Source: Flavobacterium sp. xlx-214 (lineage in GTDB: Bacteria; Bacteroidota; Bacteroidia; Flavobacteriales; Flavobacteriaceae). Taken from it: DNA of 64,000 nucleotides. The notes beneath the pieces were generated by a model. The model worked only from the letters and a program-made list of their open reading frames with translations. It had not been told where the DNA came from and made no database searches. The stretch spans positions 186,001 through 250,000 of the forward strand of contig NZ_CP059431.1 in the NCBI RefSeq assembly GCF_013874595.1. Direction: 5' to 3'. Below are positions 29,415-41,148 of this stretch, one piece after another. Each line of letters opens with the position of its first letter. Position 1 is the stretch's first letter. A program made the position numbers and the translations under genes.

Positions 29415-29705
29415 TTAGATATTAGTATAAAAATCGATTGAATCTCCTTCTTTCAACGTAACTATTGCTTTTTTGTAAGCAGACGTTTTACCAGTAATCA
29501 TACCGCTTTTTGTGTATTTTGTAGAACGATCTGCTCTGTAAATCATTGTATTTACATCTAAAACAGAAACTCCGTAAGCTTTTTCAACAGCTTTCTTAAT
29601 TTCTACTTTATTCGCTTTTTTTGCTACTACAAAACCAAAACGGTTGAACAATTCACCGTCTTTTGTTATTTTTTCGGTAATGATAGGCTTAATAATTGTA
29701 CTCAT
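29415..29705 (-). CDS. rplW: 50S ribosomal protein L23
   Basis: A 96-residue protein at the tunnel exit, docking site of trigger factor: [15 protein letters not shown] and [20 protein letters not shown]. Eight bases after rplD. Confidence 0.98.
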   Translation of the reverse strand: MSTIIKPIITEKITKDGELFNRFGFVVAKKANKVEIKKAVEKAYGVSVLDVNTMIYRADRSTKYTKSGMITGKTSAYKKAIVTLKEGDSIDFYTNI

Positions 29706-29713
29706 TTCCCTAC

Positions 29714-30343
29714 TTATTTACTTAAATTTTCTACAATTCCTTCTAATGAACCTTCAGTTAACACTAACGATTTTGCATTTAAAATACCGTAAGTATTTAA
29801 TTCTGAAGAAGTTACAACAGAAGCTCTTTCTAAATTGCGTGATGACAAATATACATTTTTATTTGATTCACCCAACACAAATAATGATTTTTTTCCTTCT
29901 AACCCTAAAGCTTTCAACACGTTAATGAAATTTTTAGTACTTGGTGCTTCAAAAGTAAAGTCTTCAACTACTACTAAATTTGATTCTTGTGCTTTAATTG
30001 TGAAAGCTGATTTACGAGCTAAACGTTTTAAAGCTTTGTTTAATTTGAAAGAATAACTTCTTGGGCGTGGACCAAAAATAGTACCACCACCTTTAAAAAC
30101 AGGAGATTTTGCAGATCCTGCACGTGCAGTACCTGTACCTTTTTGTTTTTTAATTTTACGAGTAGAACCCGCCACTTCAGCTCTTTCTTTAGCTTTGTGA
30201 GTTCCCTGACGTTGGTTTGCTAAATATTGTTTAACATCTAAATAGATAGCATGTTTGTTAGGCTCAATTGCGAAAACAGAATCAGCCAATTGTACTGATC
30301 TTCCGGTTTCTTTTCCGTTGATATCTAAAACTTTTACTTCCAT
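29714..30343 (-). CDS. rplD: 50S ribosomal protein L4
   Basis: A 209-residue protein with the long tunnel loop ([19 protein letters not shown]). In E. coli L4 also represses the S10 operon by termination and translation control. Its start overlaps the rplC stop by one base (TAATG). The structured gap in front of rplC (30988-31038) could be its target here. Confidence 0.98.
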   Translation of the reverse strand: MEVKVLDINGKETGRSVQLADSVFAIEPNKHAIYLDVKQYLANQRQGTHKAKERAEVAGSTRKIKKQKGTGTARAGSAKSPVFKGGGTIFGPRPRSYSFKLNKALKRLARKSAFTIKAQESNLVVVEDFTFEAPSTKNFINVLKALGLEGKKSLFVLGESNKNVYLSSRNLERASVVTSSELNTYGILNAKSLVLTEGSLEGIVENLSK

Positions 30344-30960
30344 TACTTCTGAACGATTACGTAAGAGTTTTTGTGACCTGGTACAGCACCTTTAACTACT
30401 AATAAGTTTTTGTCTGCAACCACTTTTAAAACTCTAAGGTTTTGAACTGTTACTTTTTCTCCTCCTGTTCTTCCAGCCATACGCATACCTTTGAATACTC
30501 TTGAAGGGTATGACGATGCACCAACAGAACCTGGAGCTCTTAAACGGTTATGCTGACCATGCGTAGCTTGACCAACACCACCAAATCCATGACGTTTTAC
30601 AACACCTTGGAACCCTTTACCTTTAGAAGTACCTTGTACATCAACAAAGTCTCCTTCAGTAAATAAATCTACAGTGATAACATCACCTAAACCATAAGCG
30701 CTTTCAAAATCTTGAATTTCAACGACTTTCTTCTTTACAGAAGTTCCTGCTTTTTTAAAGTGACCTGTAGCCGCTTTAGTTGCATTCTTTTCTCTTGCGT
30801 CATCGAAACCAAGTTGATAAGCTTCATACCCGTCAACCTCTTTGGTTCTGACTTGGGTAACGACACATGGACCTAACTCGATTACAGTACAAGGAATATT
30901 TTTCCCGCTCTCATCGAAGATACTAGTCATGCCGATTTTTTTTCCAATTAACCCAGACAT
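30343..30960 (-). CDS. rplC: 50S ribosomal protein L3
   Basis: A 205-residue assembly-initiator protein whose loop reaches the peptidyl-transferase centre ([20 protein letters not shown], then [16 protein letters not shown]). It is 99 bases from rpsJ, much more than most gaps in the block; that gap holds the attenuator-like structure described separately. Confidence 0.98.
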   Translation of the reverse strand: MSGLIGKKIGMTSIFDESGKNIPCTVIELGPCVVTQVRTKEVDGYEAYQLGFDDAREKNATKAATGHFKKAGTSVKKKVVEIQDFESAYGLGDVITVDLFTEGDFVDVQGTSKGKGFQGVVKRHGFGGVGQATHGQHNRLRAPGSVGASSYPSRVFKGMRMAGRTGGEKVTVQNLRVLKVVADKNLLVVKGAVPGHKNSYVIVQK

Positions 30961-30987
30961 AATATAAAATTAATAATTATTAAATAT

Positions 30988-31038
30988 AAAAATTTCAAGC
31001 ATCGGCAAAAGTAATACCAATGCTTGAAATATACAAGC
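30988..31038 (-). promoter_or_regulatory. Attenuator-like structure in the rpsJ-rplC gap
   Basis: On the minus strand two hairpins share one arm. Hairpin 1 is GCTTG-TATATTT-CAAGC (31038-31022). Hairpin 2 is TTTCAAGCAT (31029-31020) with ATGCTTGAAA (31002-30993), followed at once by five T (30992-30988). The CAAGC arm at 31026-31022 belongs to both, so they exclude each other, as antiterminator and terminator do. rplC starts 28 bases further on. Confidence 0.6.
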
Positions 31039-31059
31039 TTTTTTATAAAAATTTTATTA

Positions 31060-31365
31060 TCACACTTTTATCTCTACTTCTACTCCTGAAGGAAGCTCTA
31101 ATTTCATTAAAGCATCAATCGTTTTTGAAGATGAAGAGTAAATATCCAATAATCTTTTATATGAACTCAATTCAAACTGCTCTCTCGCTTTTTTGTTAAC
31201 GTGCGGAGAACGTAAAACAGTAAAGATTTTTTTATGAGTTGGTAATGGAATTGGTCCTGTTACCACTGCACCTGTACTTTTTACAGTTTTTACGATTTTT
31301 TCAGCTGATTTATCAACTAAAGCGTGATCGTAAGATTTTAATTTTATTCTGATTTTTTGACTCAT
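31060..31365 (-). CDS. rpsJ: 30S ribosomal protein S10
   Basis: A 101-residue protein that, as NusE, also acts in antitermination and transcription-translation coupling. [20 protein letters not shown] and [22 protein letters not shown] are diagnostic. Here it directly follows fusA (11 bases); tuf, which lies between them in many bacteria, is not present. Confidence 0.98.
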   Translation of the reverse strand: MSQKIRIKLKSYDHALVDKSAEKIVKTVKSTGAVVTGPIPLPTHKKIFTVLRSPHVNKKAREQFELSSYKRLLDIYSSSSKTIDALMKLELPSGVEVEIKV

Positions 31366-31376
31366 TTTCTTAATTA

Positions 31377-33512
31377 TTAAGCGTTACCTTTTGCTTTTTT
31401 AATTACTTCTTCTTGAATGTTAGAAGGTGTTTGCTCATAGTGAGAAAACTCCATTGTAGAAGTAGCACGACCTGATGATAATGTACGTAATGTTGTTACA
31501 TAACCAAACATTTCTGATAACGGCACAGAAGCTTTAACAACTTTTGCTCCGTTACGATCGTCCATAGAGTTGATTTGACCACGACGACGGTTTAAGTCAC
31601 CAACAATATCACCCATGTTCTCTTCTGGAGTTAATACTTCTAACTTCATGATTGGTTCTAAGATAATAGCACCTGCAGCTTTAGCAGACTCTTTATATCC
31701 CATTTTAGCAGCTAATTCGAAAGATAATGCATCCGAATCCACCGCGTGGTAAGAACCATCAACTAAAGTAACTTTTAATGAATCCATTTCGAATCCAGCT
31801 AAAGGACCTTGTTTCATAGACTCACGGAATCCTTTTTCAACAGCAGGAATGTATTCTTTTGGTACGTTACCACCTTTAACTTCGTTAACGAATTGTAAAC
31901 CTACGAATGGTTTTCCATCAACTTCGTCAGCTGGACCAATTTTGAATACGATATCACCAAATTTACCACGACCACCTGATTGCTTTTTATAAGTTTCTCT
32001 GTGGCTAGCATCTCTTGTGAAAGCTTCTTTGTACTCAACTTGAGGCTCACCTTGGTTTACTTCAACTTTGAATTCACGACGCATACGGTCTACAATGATA
32101 TCTAAGTGTAACTCACCCATACCAGAGATAATCGTTTGTCCTGAAGCTTGGTCTGTACGTACTGTAAAAGTTGGATCTTCTTCAGCTAATTTAGCTAAAG
32201 CCATACCCATTTTATCAACGTCAGCTTTTGTTTTAGGCTCAATTGCGATACCAATTACTGGATCTGGGAAATCCATAGATTCTAATACAATTGGGTGTTT
32301 CTCATCAGATAATGTATCACCTGTTTTGATATCTTTAAAACCTACAGCTGCACCAATATCACCTGCCTCGATATATTCGATTGGGTTTTGTTTATTAGCG
32401 TGCATTTGGTAAATACGAGAAATACGCTCTTTATTACCTGAACGGTTGTTTAACACATAAGAACCTGCATCTAAACGTCCTGAATAAGCACGGAAGAAAG
32501 CTAAACGACCTACGAAAGGATCGGTAGCAATTTTGAATGCTAATGCAGCAAACGGATCTTGAACAGATGGTTTACGGCTAATTGGCTCATCAGTATCTGG
32601 GTTTGTACCGTGAATTGCTTCTTTATCTGTTGGAGCAGGTAAATAACGACACACAGCATCAATCATGAATTGAACTCCTTTGTTTTTGAAAGAAGAACCA
32701 CACATCATTGGAATGATACTCATATCTAATGTAGCAGCACGTAAAGCAGCATTAATTTCGTCTTCTGTGATAGAGTTTTCATCTTCCATGAATTTCTCTA
32801 ACAAGTTTTCGTCATAAGCAGCAATCTCTTCGATTAATTGACCACGGAATTGTTTCACTTCGTCAACCATTTCAGCTGGAATTTCAACAACATCAAATGT
32901 TGATCCATGGTTTTCGTCATGCCATACAATTGCACGGTTTTTAATTAAATCTACTACTCCTTTGAAATCAACTTCATCACCAATTGGTAAAACAATAGGC
33001 ACTGCATTAGAACCTAACATTTCTTTTACTTGACGACAAACTTTCAAGAAATCTGCACCTTGACGGTCCATTTTATTTACAAACCCCATACGTGGAACTT
33101 TGTAATTATCTGCTAATCTCCAGTTAGTTTCAGATTGTGGCTCAACTCCGTCAACTGCAGAGAATAAGAACACTAACCCGTCTAATACACGTAAAGAACG
33201 GTTTACCTCAACAGTAAAGTCAACGTGTCCAGGAGTATCAATGATATTAAAATGATATTTTTGAGTATCTGCTGTTGGCTTACCGTTTTCCATTGGGAAA
33301 TTCCACTCAACTGTTACAGCTGCAGAAGTAATGGTAATACCACGCTCTGCTTCTTGCTCCATCCAGTCAGTAGTAGAAGATCCTTCGTGAGTTTCACCAA
33401 TTTTATGGTTTTTACCCGTATAGAAAAGGATACGCTCTGTTGTTGTTGTTTTACCAGCATCAATGTGAGCAGCGATACCGATATTTCTAGTAAATTTTAA
33501 ATCTCTAGCCAT
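31377..33512 (-). CDS. fusA: Elongation factor G
   Basis: A 711-residue translocation GTPase. G-domain motifs are intact: [16 protein letters not shown] (P-loop), RGITI (switch I), DTPGHVDF and NKMDRQGAD; domain IV carries GGRGKFGDI and domain V the [15 protein letters not shown] block. Full length and with a working P-loop, so it is the housekeeping translocase rather than an EF-G-like paralogue. Confidence 0.98.
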   Translation of the reverse strand: MARDLKFTRNIGIAAHIDAGKTTTTERILFYTGKNHKIGETHEGSSTTDWMEQEAERGITITSAAVTVEWNFPMENGKPTADTQKYHFNIIDTPGHVDFTVEVNRSLRVLDGLVFLFSAVDGVEPQSETNWRLADNYKVPRMGFVNKMDRQGADFLKVCRQVKEMLGSNAVPIVLPIGDEVDFKGVVDLIKNRAIVWHDENHGSTFDVVEIPAEMVDEVKQFRGQLIEEIAAYDENLLEKFMEDENSITEDEINAALRAATLDMSIIPMMCGSSFKNKGVQFMIDAVCRYLPAPTDKEAIHGTNPDTDEPISRKPSVQDPFAALAFKIATDPFVGRLAFFRAYSGRLDAGSYVLNNRSGNKERISRIYQMHANKQNPIEYIEAGDIGAAVGFKDIKTGDTLSDEKHPIVLESMDFPDPVIGIAIEPKTKADVDKMGMALAKLAEEDPTFTVRTDQASGQTIISGMGELHLDIIVDRMRREFKVEVNQGEPQVEYKEAFTRDASHRETYKKQSGGRGKFGDIVFKIGPADEVDGKPFVGLQFVNEVKGGNVPKEYIPAVEKGFRESMKQGPLAGFEMDSLKVTLVDGSYHAVDSDALSFELAAKMGYKESAKAAGAIILEPIMKLEVLTPEENMGDIVGDLNRRRGQINSMDDRNGAKVVKASVPLSEMFGYVTTLRTLSSGRATSTMEFSHYEQTPSNIQEEVIKKAKGNA

Positions 33513-33532
33513 TTGTTGTTCTTTATGAAAAA

Positions 33533-34009
33533 TTAAAATCTAAAGTGAGAAAACGCTTTATTAGCATCCGCCATTTTGTGAACATCCATTCTTTTCTTAA
33601 CAGCAGCACCTTCTTCTTTAGCAGCAGCTAAAATTTCAGCAGCTAACTTAGAAGCCATAGATTTGTCGTTTCTTTTTCTTGCATAAAGAATCATCCATTT
33701 CATCGCCATAGAAATTTTTCTATCTGGACGAATTGGCATTGGAATTTGGAATGAAGAACCACCCACACGACGTGAACGTACTTCAACGTGAGGCATAACG
33801 TTTGTTAATGCATCTTTCCACACTTCCAAAGATGATTTTTCTTCATCTTGCTTTTTTGTTTCTACAATTTCTAAAGCATCATAGAATACTTTGAAAGCAG
33901 TCGATTTTTTACCATCCCACATTAAGTTGTTCACGAAACGTGTTACTAACTGATCGTTAAATTTTGGATCTGGTAAAAGAGGTCTTTTCTTTGCCTGTCT
34001 TTTTCTCAT
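33533..34009 (-). CDS. rpsG: 30S ribosomal protein S7
   Basis: A 158-residue head protein ([39 protein letters not shown]). In E. coli S7 is the str-operon repressor acting in the rpsL-rpsG gap; here that gap is only 28 bases and shows no clear structure. Confidence 0.98.
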   Translation of the reverse strand: MRKRQAKKRPLLPDPKFNDQLVTRFVNNLMWDGKKSTAFKVFYDALEIVETKKQDEEKSSLEVWKDALTNVMPHVEVRSRRVGGSSFQIPMPIRPDRKISMAMKWMILYARKRNDKSMASKLAAEILAAAKEEGAAVKKRMDVHKMADANKAFSHFRF

Positions 34010-34037
34010 GTCTTTTTCTTAAAAGTTTTTTAACCGA

Positions 34038-34421
34038 TTACTTTTTTGCGTCTTTAGGGCGTTTAGCACCATACTTAGATCTTCTTTGTGTACGACCGTT
34101 AACACCGGCAGTATCTAAAGCACCACGTACAATGTGGTATCTAACACCTGGTAAATCTTTTACCCTTCCACCTCTAACTAATACTATCGAGTGCTCTTGT
34201 AAATTGTGTCCTTCTCCTGGGATGTACGCGTTTACTTCATTACCGTTTGTCAAACGTACACGCGCTACTTTACGCATTGCAGAGTTTGGCTTTTTAGGTG
34301 TAGTAGTATAAACACGTGTACAAACCCCACGTCTTTGAGGACATGAATCCAAAGCAACCGATTTACTCTTCTTAGTCAATTGGGTTCTCCCTTTTCTTAC
34401 TAATTGTTGAATTGTTGGCAT
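34038..34421 (-). CDS. rpsL: 30S ribosomal protein S12
   Basis: A 127-residue decoding-centre protein and first gene of the block. The two loops where streptomycin resistance arises read [12 protein letters not shown] and [14 protein letters not shown], the wild-type sequence, so no resistance change is present. Promoter at 34479-34509. Confidence 0.98.
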   Translation of the reverse strand: MPTIQQLVRKGRTQLTKKSKSVALDSCPQRRGVCTRVYTTTPKKPNSAMRKVARVRLTNGNEVNAYIPGEGHNLQEHSIVLVRGGRVKDLPGVRYHIVRGALDTAGVNGRTQRRSKYGAKRPKDAKK

Positions 34422-34478
34422 AATGTTTATTAAAAATTTTCTACATTCAATTTAATTTCCCGTGTATTTTCGGGGATG

Positions 34479-34509
34479 CAAATATATAAATTATTATATT
34501 CAAAACAAA
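34479..34509 (-). promoter_or_regulatory. Promoter of the str-S10-spc-alpha block
   Basis: On the minus strand TTTG at 34509-34506, 19 bases, then TATATTTG at 34486-34479. Transcription should start near 34473. The first transcribed bases would form a small CCCG-AAAATACA-CGGG hairpin (34474-34459) at the very 5' end. The site lies in the 147-base region shared with the divergent Omp85-type gene. Confidence 0.7.
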
Positions 34510-34568
34510 CCTATTTCGTTTATTTTCAAAATATTTATACATTTACGTTTATTAACTTCTATTGTGTA

Positions 34569-36251
34569 ATGCATTTAAACAAAACATACCTTATATATAT
34601 ATGTAGTATTTTTATTTTGCTTTTTGCAAGCACACATACTGTTTACAGCCAGCAAATTTACTTAAAACTAAAAGGAAAATCGACAGAAGAAACACTTGTT
34701 TTACAAAAAAATAACAAAGACAGTATTTTTAGTAACGGACAAGAATTAGAAAAATCACTAACCACATTACAAGAATACTTAGGTACACATGGTTATTTGC
34801 AACACAAAATAATATCGCGCCAAAAAAACGATAGTTTATATCATGTACTTTTTGATTTAGGTTTTAAAACCGATAGTTTGCAAATTCATTTCAACAAAGA
34901 GCAAACTATTTTACAAGAAGTTTTATCACTAAAACAACAACAGCAAACCATTGGCATAGAAAACACGCAAACTTACTTAAATGCTATTGTTGAGAAACTA
35001 GCTCAAAAAGGACACGCTATTAGTACTGTTAAGTTAACAGATCATCGATTTCAAAATCATTTGTTAATTGCCGATTTGGATGTTCATATTGATGAAAAAC
35101 GCAAAATTGATCAATTGGTTTTTACGCCCTACAACAACTTTCCTAAAGCTATTAAACAACGTTTGCTTAAAAAATACGAAAACCAAGCTTTTACCGAAAC
35201 GGTCACTAATGATATTCAAAAAGAAATGCGTCAGTTTCCTTTTATCAAAACAGTGAAACAACCCGAAGTTTTGTTTACCGAATCGAACACTGCTTTGTAT
35301 ATGTACATTGACAGACAAAACATCAGTCAGTTTGACGGCTTGATTGGTTTTACAAACGATGATAACGGAAAAGTACAATTTAATGGTTATGCCGATTTAC
35401 AATTGATGAATATTTTAAATAAAGGCGAGCAATTAAAATTGTATTGGAAAAACGATGGAAACCAGCAAACACAGTTTAATTTAGCTACCGAAGTTCCTTA
35501 TATAATGAACACTGCTTTTGGTATTAAAGGATCTTTAGAGTTGTTTAAGCAAGACAGCACCATGATGAACACTAAATTCAATGCTGCTTTGCTTTACTAC
35601 CTAACGTTTAATCATCGTATTGGTGTGGGATATCAATCAACGGCATCTGTAGCAGGCACTGATAATTTTTATCAAGCTGCCGATTTCAACAATCAGTTTG
35701 TTACGCTAAACTACTTATTAAATAAATACCAAGACCATCCCCTATTTCCTTTAAAATACACCGCAACCGCATTATTTGGCGTTGGATCAAAAACCGAGGA
35801 AAAAGACAACCGTAAAGGTTCTCAGCAGTTTGCTCAGCTCAACCTTACTTATTTGTGGCAATTAAATAATAGGTGGTATTTTTATCAACAACTCGAAGCT
35901 TCATTGCTCAACAGTGCTTTACCTTTATTATATAATGAGTACTATCGCTTTGGAGGAATTAATTCGATTCGAGGTTTTAAAGAAAACTCGTTACTTGCAA
36001 AATCGCAAATTGGTTTGTATAATGAAGCTCGGTATTTATTAGCTCCAAACATGTATTTACATTCTATTTCTGATGTTGCGTATTACGAAGGAGATAATGT
36101 AAGCGATTTACTATACTCATTTGGTTTAGGCTTTGGCATACAAACAGGCGGTGGTTTGTTTAATATTATTTATGCAAACGGTATACAACCTAATACCGAC
36201 TTTAAACTATCAAACAGTATTTTTCATTTAAGTTACAAAACACAGTTTTAA
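34569..36251 (+). CDS. Omp85-superfamily outer-membrane protein (BamA/TamA/ShlB-like)
   Basis: A 560-residue protein from the chosen ATG at 34569, which begins a good signal peptide (HLNKTYLIYICSIFILLFA, cleaved after VYS-QQ); a longer frame from 34476 would run through the rpsL promoter. Residues about 25-240 contain strand-helix units of the POTRA type (for example KRKIDQLVFTPYNNFPKAIK...FIKTVKQPEVLF). The C-terminal half is a barrel with the diagnostic lid-loop motif SIRGFKEN and a terminal Phe. Omp85 proteins insert or export proteins or lipids at the outer membrane. It is shorter than BamA (about 800 residues), so it is a specialised relative; client unknown. Confidence 0.85.
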   Translation: MHLNKTYLIYICSIFILLFASTHTVYSQQIYLKLKGKSTEETLVLQKNNKDSIFSNGQELEKSLTTLQEYLGTHGYLQHKIISRQKNDSLYHVLFDLGFKTDSLQIHFNKEQTILQEVLSLKQQQQTIGIENTQTYLNAIVEKLAQKGHAISTVKLTDHRFQNHLLIADLDVHIDEKRKIDQLVFTPYNNFPKAIKQRLLKKYENQAFTETVTNDIQKEMRQFPFIKTVKQPEVLFTESNTALYMYIDRQNISQFDGLIGFTNDDNGKVQFNGYADLQLMNILNKGEQLKLYWKNDGNQQTQFNLATEVPYIMNTAFGIKGSLELFKQDSTMMNTKFNAALLYYLTFNHRIGVGYQSTASVAGTDNFYQAADFNNQFVTLNYLLNKYQDHPLFPLKYTATALFGVGSKTEEKDNRKGSQQFAQLNLTYLWQLNNRWYFYQQLEASLLNSALPLLYNEYYRFGGINSIRGFKENSLLAKSQIGLYNEARYLLAPNMYLHSISDVAYYEGDNVSDLLYSFGLGFGIQTGGGLFNIIYANGIQPNTDFKLSNSIFHLSYKTQF

Positions 36252-36290
36252 AAAAATAGTTTATATTTAAAAAACCAATTTAAAGCTTAT

Positions 36291-37472
36291 ATGAAAAAAT
36301 TACTTTTATTATTTATTTTTTGTATTACTACTTCTGCAATATCACAGACTGATGCTAATAAAGCCTTAATTAATGAAATCATTTTAAAATACAATGGCTA
36401 CAAAAGCATGAGCTATGATATTAATTATATGATTAAATTTTTTGATGACGAAAAACCCATCTACTTAAATTCATCTGTAAAAATAGAAAAGGATCTTATG
36501 GATAAGGCTTTTAGAAGCAAGTTTACATACACAAGAAACGATTCTATGGCTCATATGATAAATTATTACGACTCACAAAACTTATATCTTATTGAGCATA
36601 GTGATAAAAAAATAACTAAATACAATACAAAAAAAGGAGAAACTTTTCCAGTAACAGGAAATATGGATGGTAGAGTACTTGATGTTTATTTTTCTAAAAT
36701 AGGCAATGTACCTGCAGCTATCAATAATCCGAAGAACATTAAAACGTATACCGATTCTGCCAATTACATTATTGTGAAACTTCAGTTTCCTAACGAAGGA
36801 GATTATTACGATGAAACAGAACAATTCTTTTTCAATAAAGAATTAAAAGTAATTGATAAAATTACCTATTCTGCCAAATACAAAGATCAAATTCAAAAAA
36901 ACCAATGGCTTTTAAGCAATATTACTTTTAACACATTTACCAGCAATGACTTAAAGCAAAGTGTTCAACACTATTTTGACACCTATTCTTTAGAAGACTA
37001 CAAACCTTTAACTAAAGAAGATTTCAAATTACTTGCAAATAAAAGTGATGCCCCACAAATAAAAGGCTTTTTATTTCCAGATTATTCAAAAGAAACGGTT
37101 GTAAAGTTTGATAAAATAAAGGTAATTGACTTTTGGTATACTTCCTGTATGCCTTGCATTCAAGCTATTCCTGCTTTAAACCAAATTCAAGAAGAATTTA
37201 AAGATTACGTAGATGTTGTAGGTGTAAACCCTCTAGAGAACAAAACAAAAGACAAGGAACGTATTGAAAAATCCTTAAAACGTACTCCTATAAACTATGC
37301 CATTTTATTAGTAGATGGTTCAATACCTAAAGCATATAATGTTAGAATGTATCCTACTGTTTATATTATTGGGACAGATGGCAAAATAAAATATTCTGCA
37401 ATGGGGTATTCTAATAAATTACATAAAGAATTATCCAAAGAGTTAAATAAACTAATTAAAAAAAGCAAGTAG
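36291..37472 (+). CDS. Exported TlpA-like thioredoxin-domain protein
   Basis: A 393-residue protein with a signal peptide (KKLLLLFIFCITTSAIS). Residues about 20-250 are a beta-rich domain without a family I can name (an outer-membrane-lipoprotein-carrier-like domain is possible). Residues about 262-393 form a thioredoxin fold with active site SCMPC (Cys286, Cys289) and a cis-Pro in RMYPTVYIIG. It should work in the periplasm as a disulfide reductase or oxidase. It follows the Omp85-type gene by 39 bases and may be co-transcribed. Its stop codon directly abuts that of the convergent lipoprotein gene. Confidence 0.85.
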   Translation: MKKLLLLFIFCITTSAISQTDANKALINEIILKYNGYKSMSYDINYMIKFFDDEKPIYLNSSVKIEKDLMDKAFRSKFTYTRNDSMAHMINYYDSQNLYLIEHSDKKITKYNTKKGETFPVTGNMDGRVLDVYFSKIGNVPAAINNPKNIKTYTDSANYIIVKLQFPNEGDYYDETEQFFFNKELKVIDKITYSAKYKDQIQKNQWLLSNITFNTFTSNDLKQSVQHYFDTYSLEDYKPLTKEDFKLLANKSDAPQIKGFLFPDYSKETVVKFDKIKVIDFWYTSCMPCIQAIPALNQIQEEFKDYVDVVGVNPLENKTKDKERIEKSLKRTPINYAILLVDGSIPKAYNVRMYPTVYIIGTDGKIKYSAMGYSNKLHKELSKELNKLIKKSK

Positions 37473-37760
37473 TTACTTGTTTTTGTTAGTTTTCTCTTTT
37501 TGTATTTGCTCTTTTCGAGCGGTATTTATAGAATCAATTTCAGGTTTAAACTTTAAATATACTTCACTTAAAGTATCTTGTTTAATGTTTGCTACATTAC
37601 CTTGAGTTTTTCCTTTTTCTTCTTTTGCTAATAATTGTACCGAATGTTCCATAATATCCTGATAAGCTACTTTGTCATAAGCAGCCTTCGGTTTACAAGA
37701 AAAAAGTACTAACAAGGTCAAACTTGCGCCAAGCAAATAAAATCTTTTTATTGGAAACAT
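37473..37760 (-). CDS. Small lipoprotein
   Basis: A 95-residue lipoprotein: hydrophobic signal ending in the lipobox LFSC (Cys at about 22), then a Lys/Glu-rich, probably helical tail (EHSVQLLAKEEKGKTQ...INTARKEQIQKEKTNK). No family recognised. It is convergent with the thioredoxin-like gene with no base between the two stop codons, and divergent from rlmB. Confidence 0.75.
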   Translation of the reverse strand: MFPIKRFYLLGASLTLLVLFSCKPKAAYDKVAYQDIMEHSVQLLAKEEKGKTQGNVANIKQDTLSEVYLKFKPEIDSINTARKEQIQKEKTNKNK

Positions 37761-37789
37761 AATACATTAATTTTTATTAAATATACTAC

Positions 37790-37797
37790 TATCTTTG
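37790..37797 (+). promoter_or_regulatory. -7 promoter element (TATCTTTG) of rlmB
   Basis: Exact TAnnTTTG ending only four bases before the rlmB ATG at 37802, so transcription would start at or next to the start codon. -33 is weak (TTA at the expected place). Confidence 0.5.
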
Positions 37798-37801
37798 CAA
37801 T

Positions 37802-38539
37802 ATGCAAAACGAACATCAAATATTTGGAATTCGTGCAATTATCGAGGCGATAAATGCAGGAAAAGAAATTGATAAAGTATTTATCCAAAAAGAAGCTCAA
37901 GGCGATTTAATGCAAGAGCTTATGAAAACGTTAAAGAAAAACAACGTTAATTTTTCGTACGTTCCGGTTGAAAAACTAAACAAACTTAGCAAGTTTAATA
38001 ACCACCAAGGAGCGGTTGCTTCTGTTGCACCTATTAAGTTTGTTACCATGGAGCAATTGGTTGAAGGTGTTTTAGAGAAAAAAGAGAATCCTTTGTTCTT
38101 AATTTTAGATCAGTTATCAGATGCCCGAAACTTTGGCGCTATTATTCGTACAGCCGAATGTACAGGTGTTGATGGTATCATTATTCAAAAACAAGGATCG
38201 GCTCCTGTAAATGGAGACACAGTAAAAACATCGGCAGGTGCAGTTTTTAATATTCCTATTTGTAAAGTCGATCATATTAAAGATGCCGTTTTTTATTTGC
38301 AAGGTTCTGGTATTTCAACTGTAGCTGCAACCGAAAAAACCGAAAACAATATTTACGATATTGATTTTAAAGGAGGTATTGCTATTATTATGGGTTCTGA
38401 AGATAAAGGTGTAAACCCATCAGTTTTAAAAATTGTAGACGAAAAAGCAAAATTACCTATGTTTGGAACTATTTCTTCTTTGAATGTTTCGGTAGCGTGT
38501 GGTGCTTTTTTATATGAAGCGGTAAGACAACGCTTATAA
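37802..38539 (+). CDS. rlmB: 23S rRNA (guanosine-2'-O-)-methyltransferase RlmB
   Basis: A 245-residue SpoU-type SPOUT methyltransferase that modifies G2251 in the P loop of 23S rRNA. An N-terminal substrate-binding domain (IFGIRAIIEAINAGKEIDKVFI) precedes the knotted catalytic domain: DQLSDARNFGAIIRTAE, IIMGSEDKGV and FGTISSLNVSVACGAFLYE. The start matches the family N-terminus. The nearby promoter implies a leaderless or nearly leaderless mRNA. Confidence 0.93.
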   Translation: MQNEHQIFGIRAIIEAINAGKEIDKVFIQKEAQGDLMQELMKTLKKNNVNFSYVPVEKLNKLSKFNNHQGAVASVAPIKFVTMEQLVEGVLEKKENPLFLILDQLSDARNFGAIIRTAECTGVDGIIIQKQGSAPVNGDTVKTSAGAVFNIPICKVDHIKDAVFYLQGSGISTVAATEKTENNIYDIDFKGGIAIIMGSEDKGVNPSVLKIVDEKAKLPMFGTISSLNVSVACGAFLYEAVRQRL

Positions 38540-38543
38540 AACA

Positions 38544-38801
38544 ATGAAAACTAAAATTTATATTTTTTTAATTACAATTCTAATTTTACTTGCTTTTATA
38601 TTTGGTTTTGGAATAATTAACACAATGGTAAGTCTAAAGTACGAGACGAACTTTAATGATGATTGTATTTCAACAATCTCAGGAGACAATTTGTGTGATT
38701 CATTAAAAGATATTAAATATTTGTTTTATATCGATTTAATAATAATTTCTATTTTATTATTATTCAGAAATAAGATTTTAAAAAAAGCGGATTCTAATTA
38801 G
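38544..38801 (+). CDS. Small membrane protein, unknown
   Basis: An 85-residue protein with two hydrophobic helices (about 6-30 and 59-78) separated by a Cys/Asp-containing loop (NFNDDCISTISGDNLCDSL) with two Cys that could form a disulfide outside. It starts four bases after the rlmB stop. Its stop codon lies in the loop region of the following terminator. Family not recognised. Confidence 0.6.
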   Translation: MKTKIYIFLITILILLAFIFGFGIINTMVSLKYETNFNDDCISTISGDNLCDSLKDIKYLFYIDLIIISILLLFRNKILKKADSN

Positions 38802-38816
38802 AATCCGCTTTTTTTT
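38779..38816. terminator. Bidirectional terminator between the rlmB operon and katG
   Basis: A perfect 28-base palindrome (AAAGCGGATTCTAA arm, 38783-38810) with A run left and T run right, serving both converging genes. The TAG of the small membrane protein is at its centre. Confidence 0.85.
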
Positions 38817-38832
38817 ATTGAAGTATGTAAAT

Positions 38833-41082
<2,250 letters not shown>

Positions 41083-41148
41083 TTAGCAAAAAGATACCAT
41101 ATTTACGATTTACACTATATTAAAAATCTATGAATAAATAGATTTTTC

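Noticed and set aside
34476..34568. Upstream start extending the Omp85-type protein by 31 residues
   Set aside because: It would run through the rpsL promoter and put non-signal sequence before a good signal peptide.
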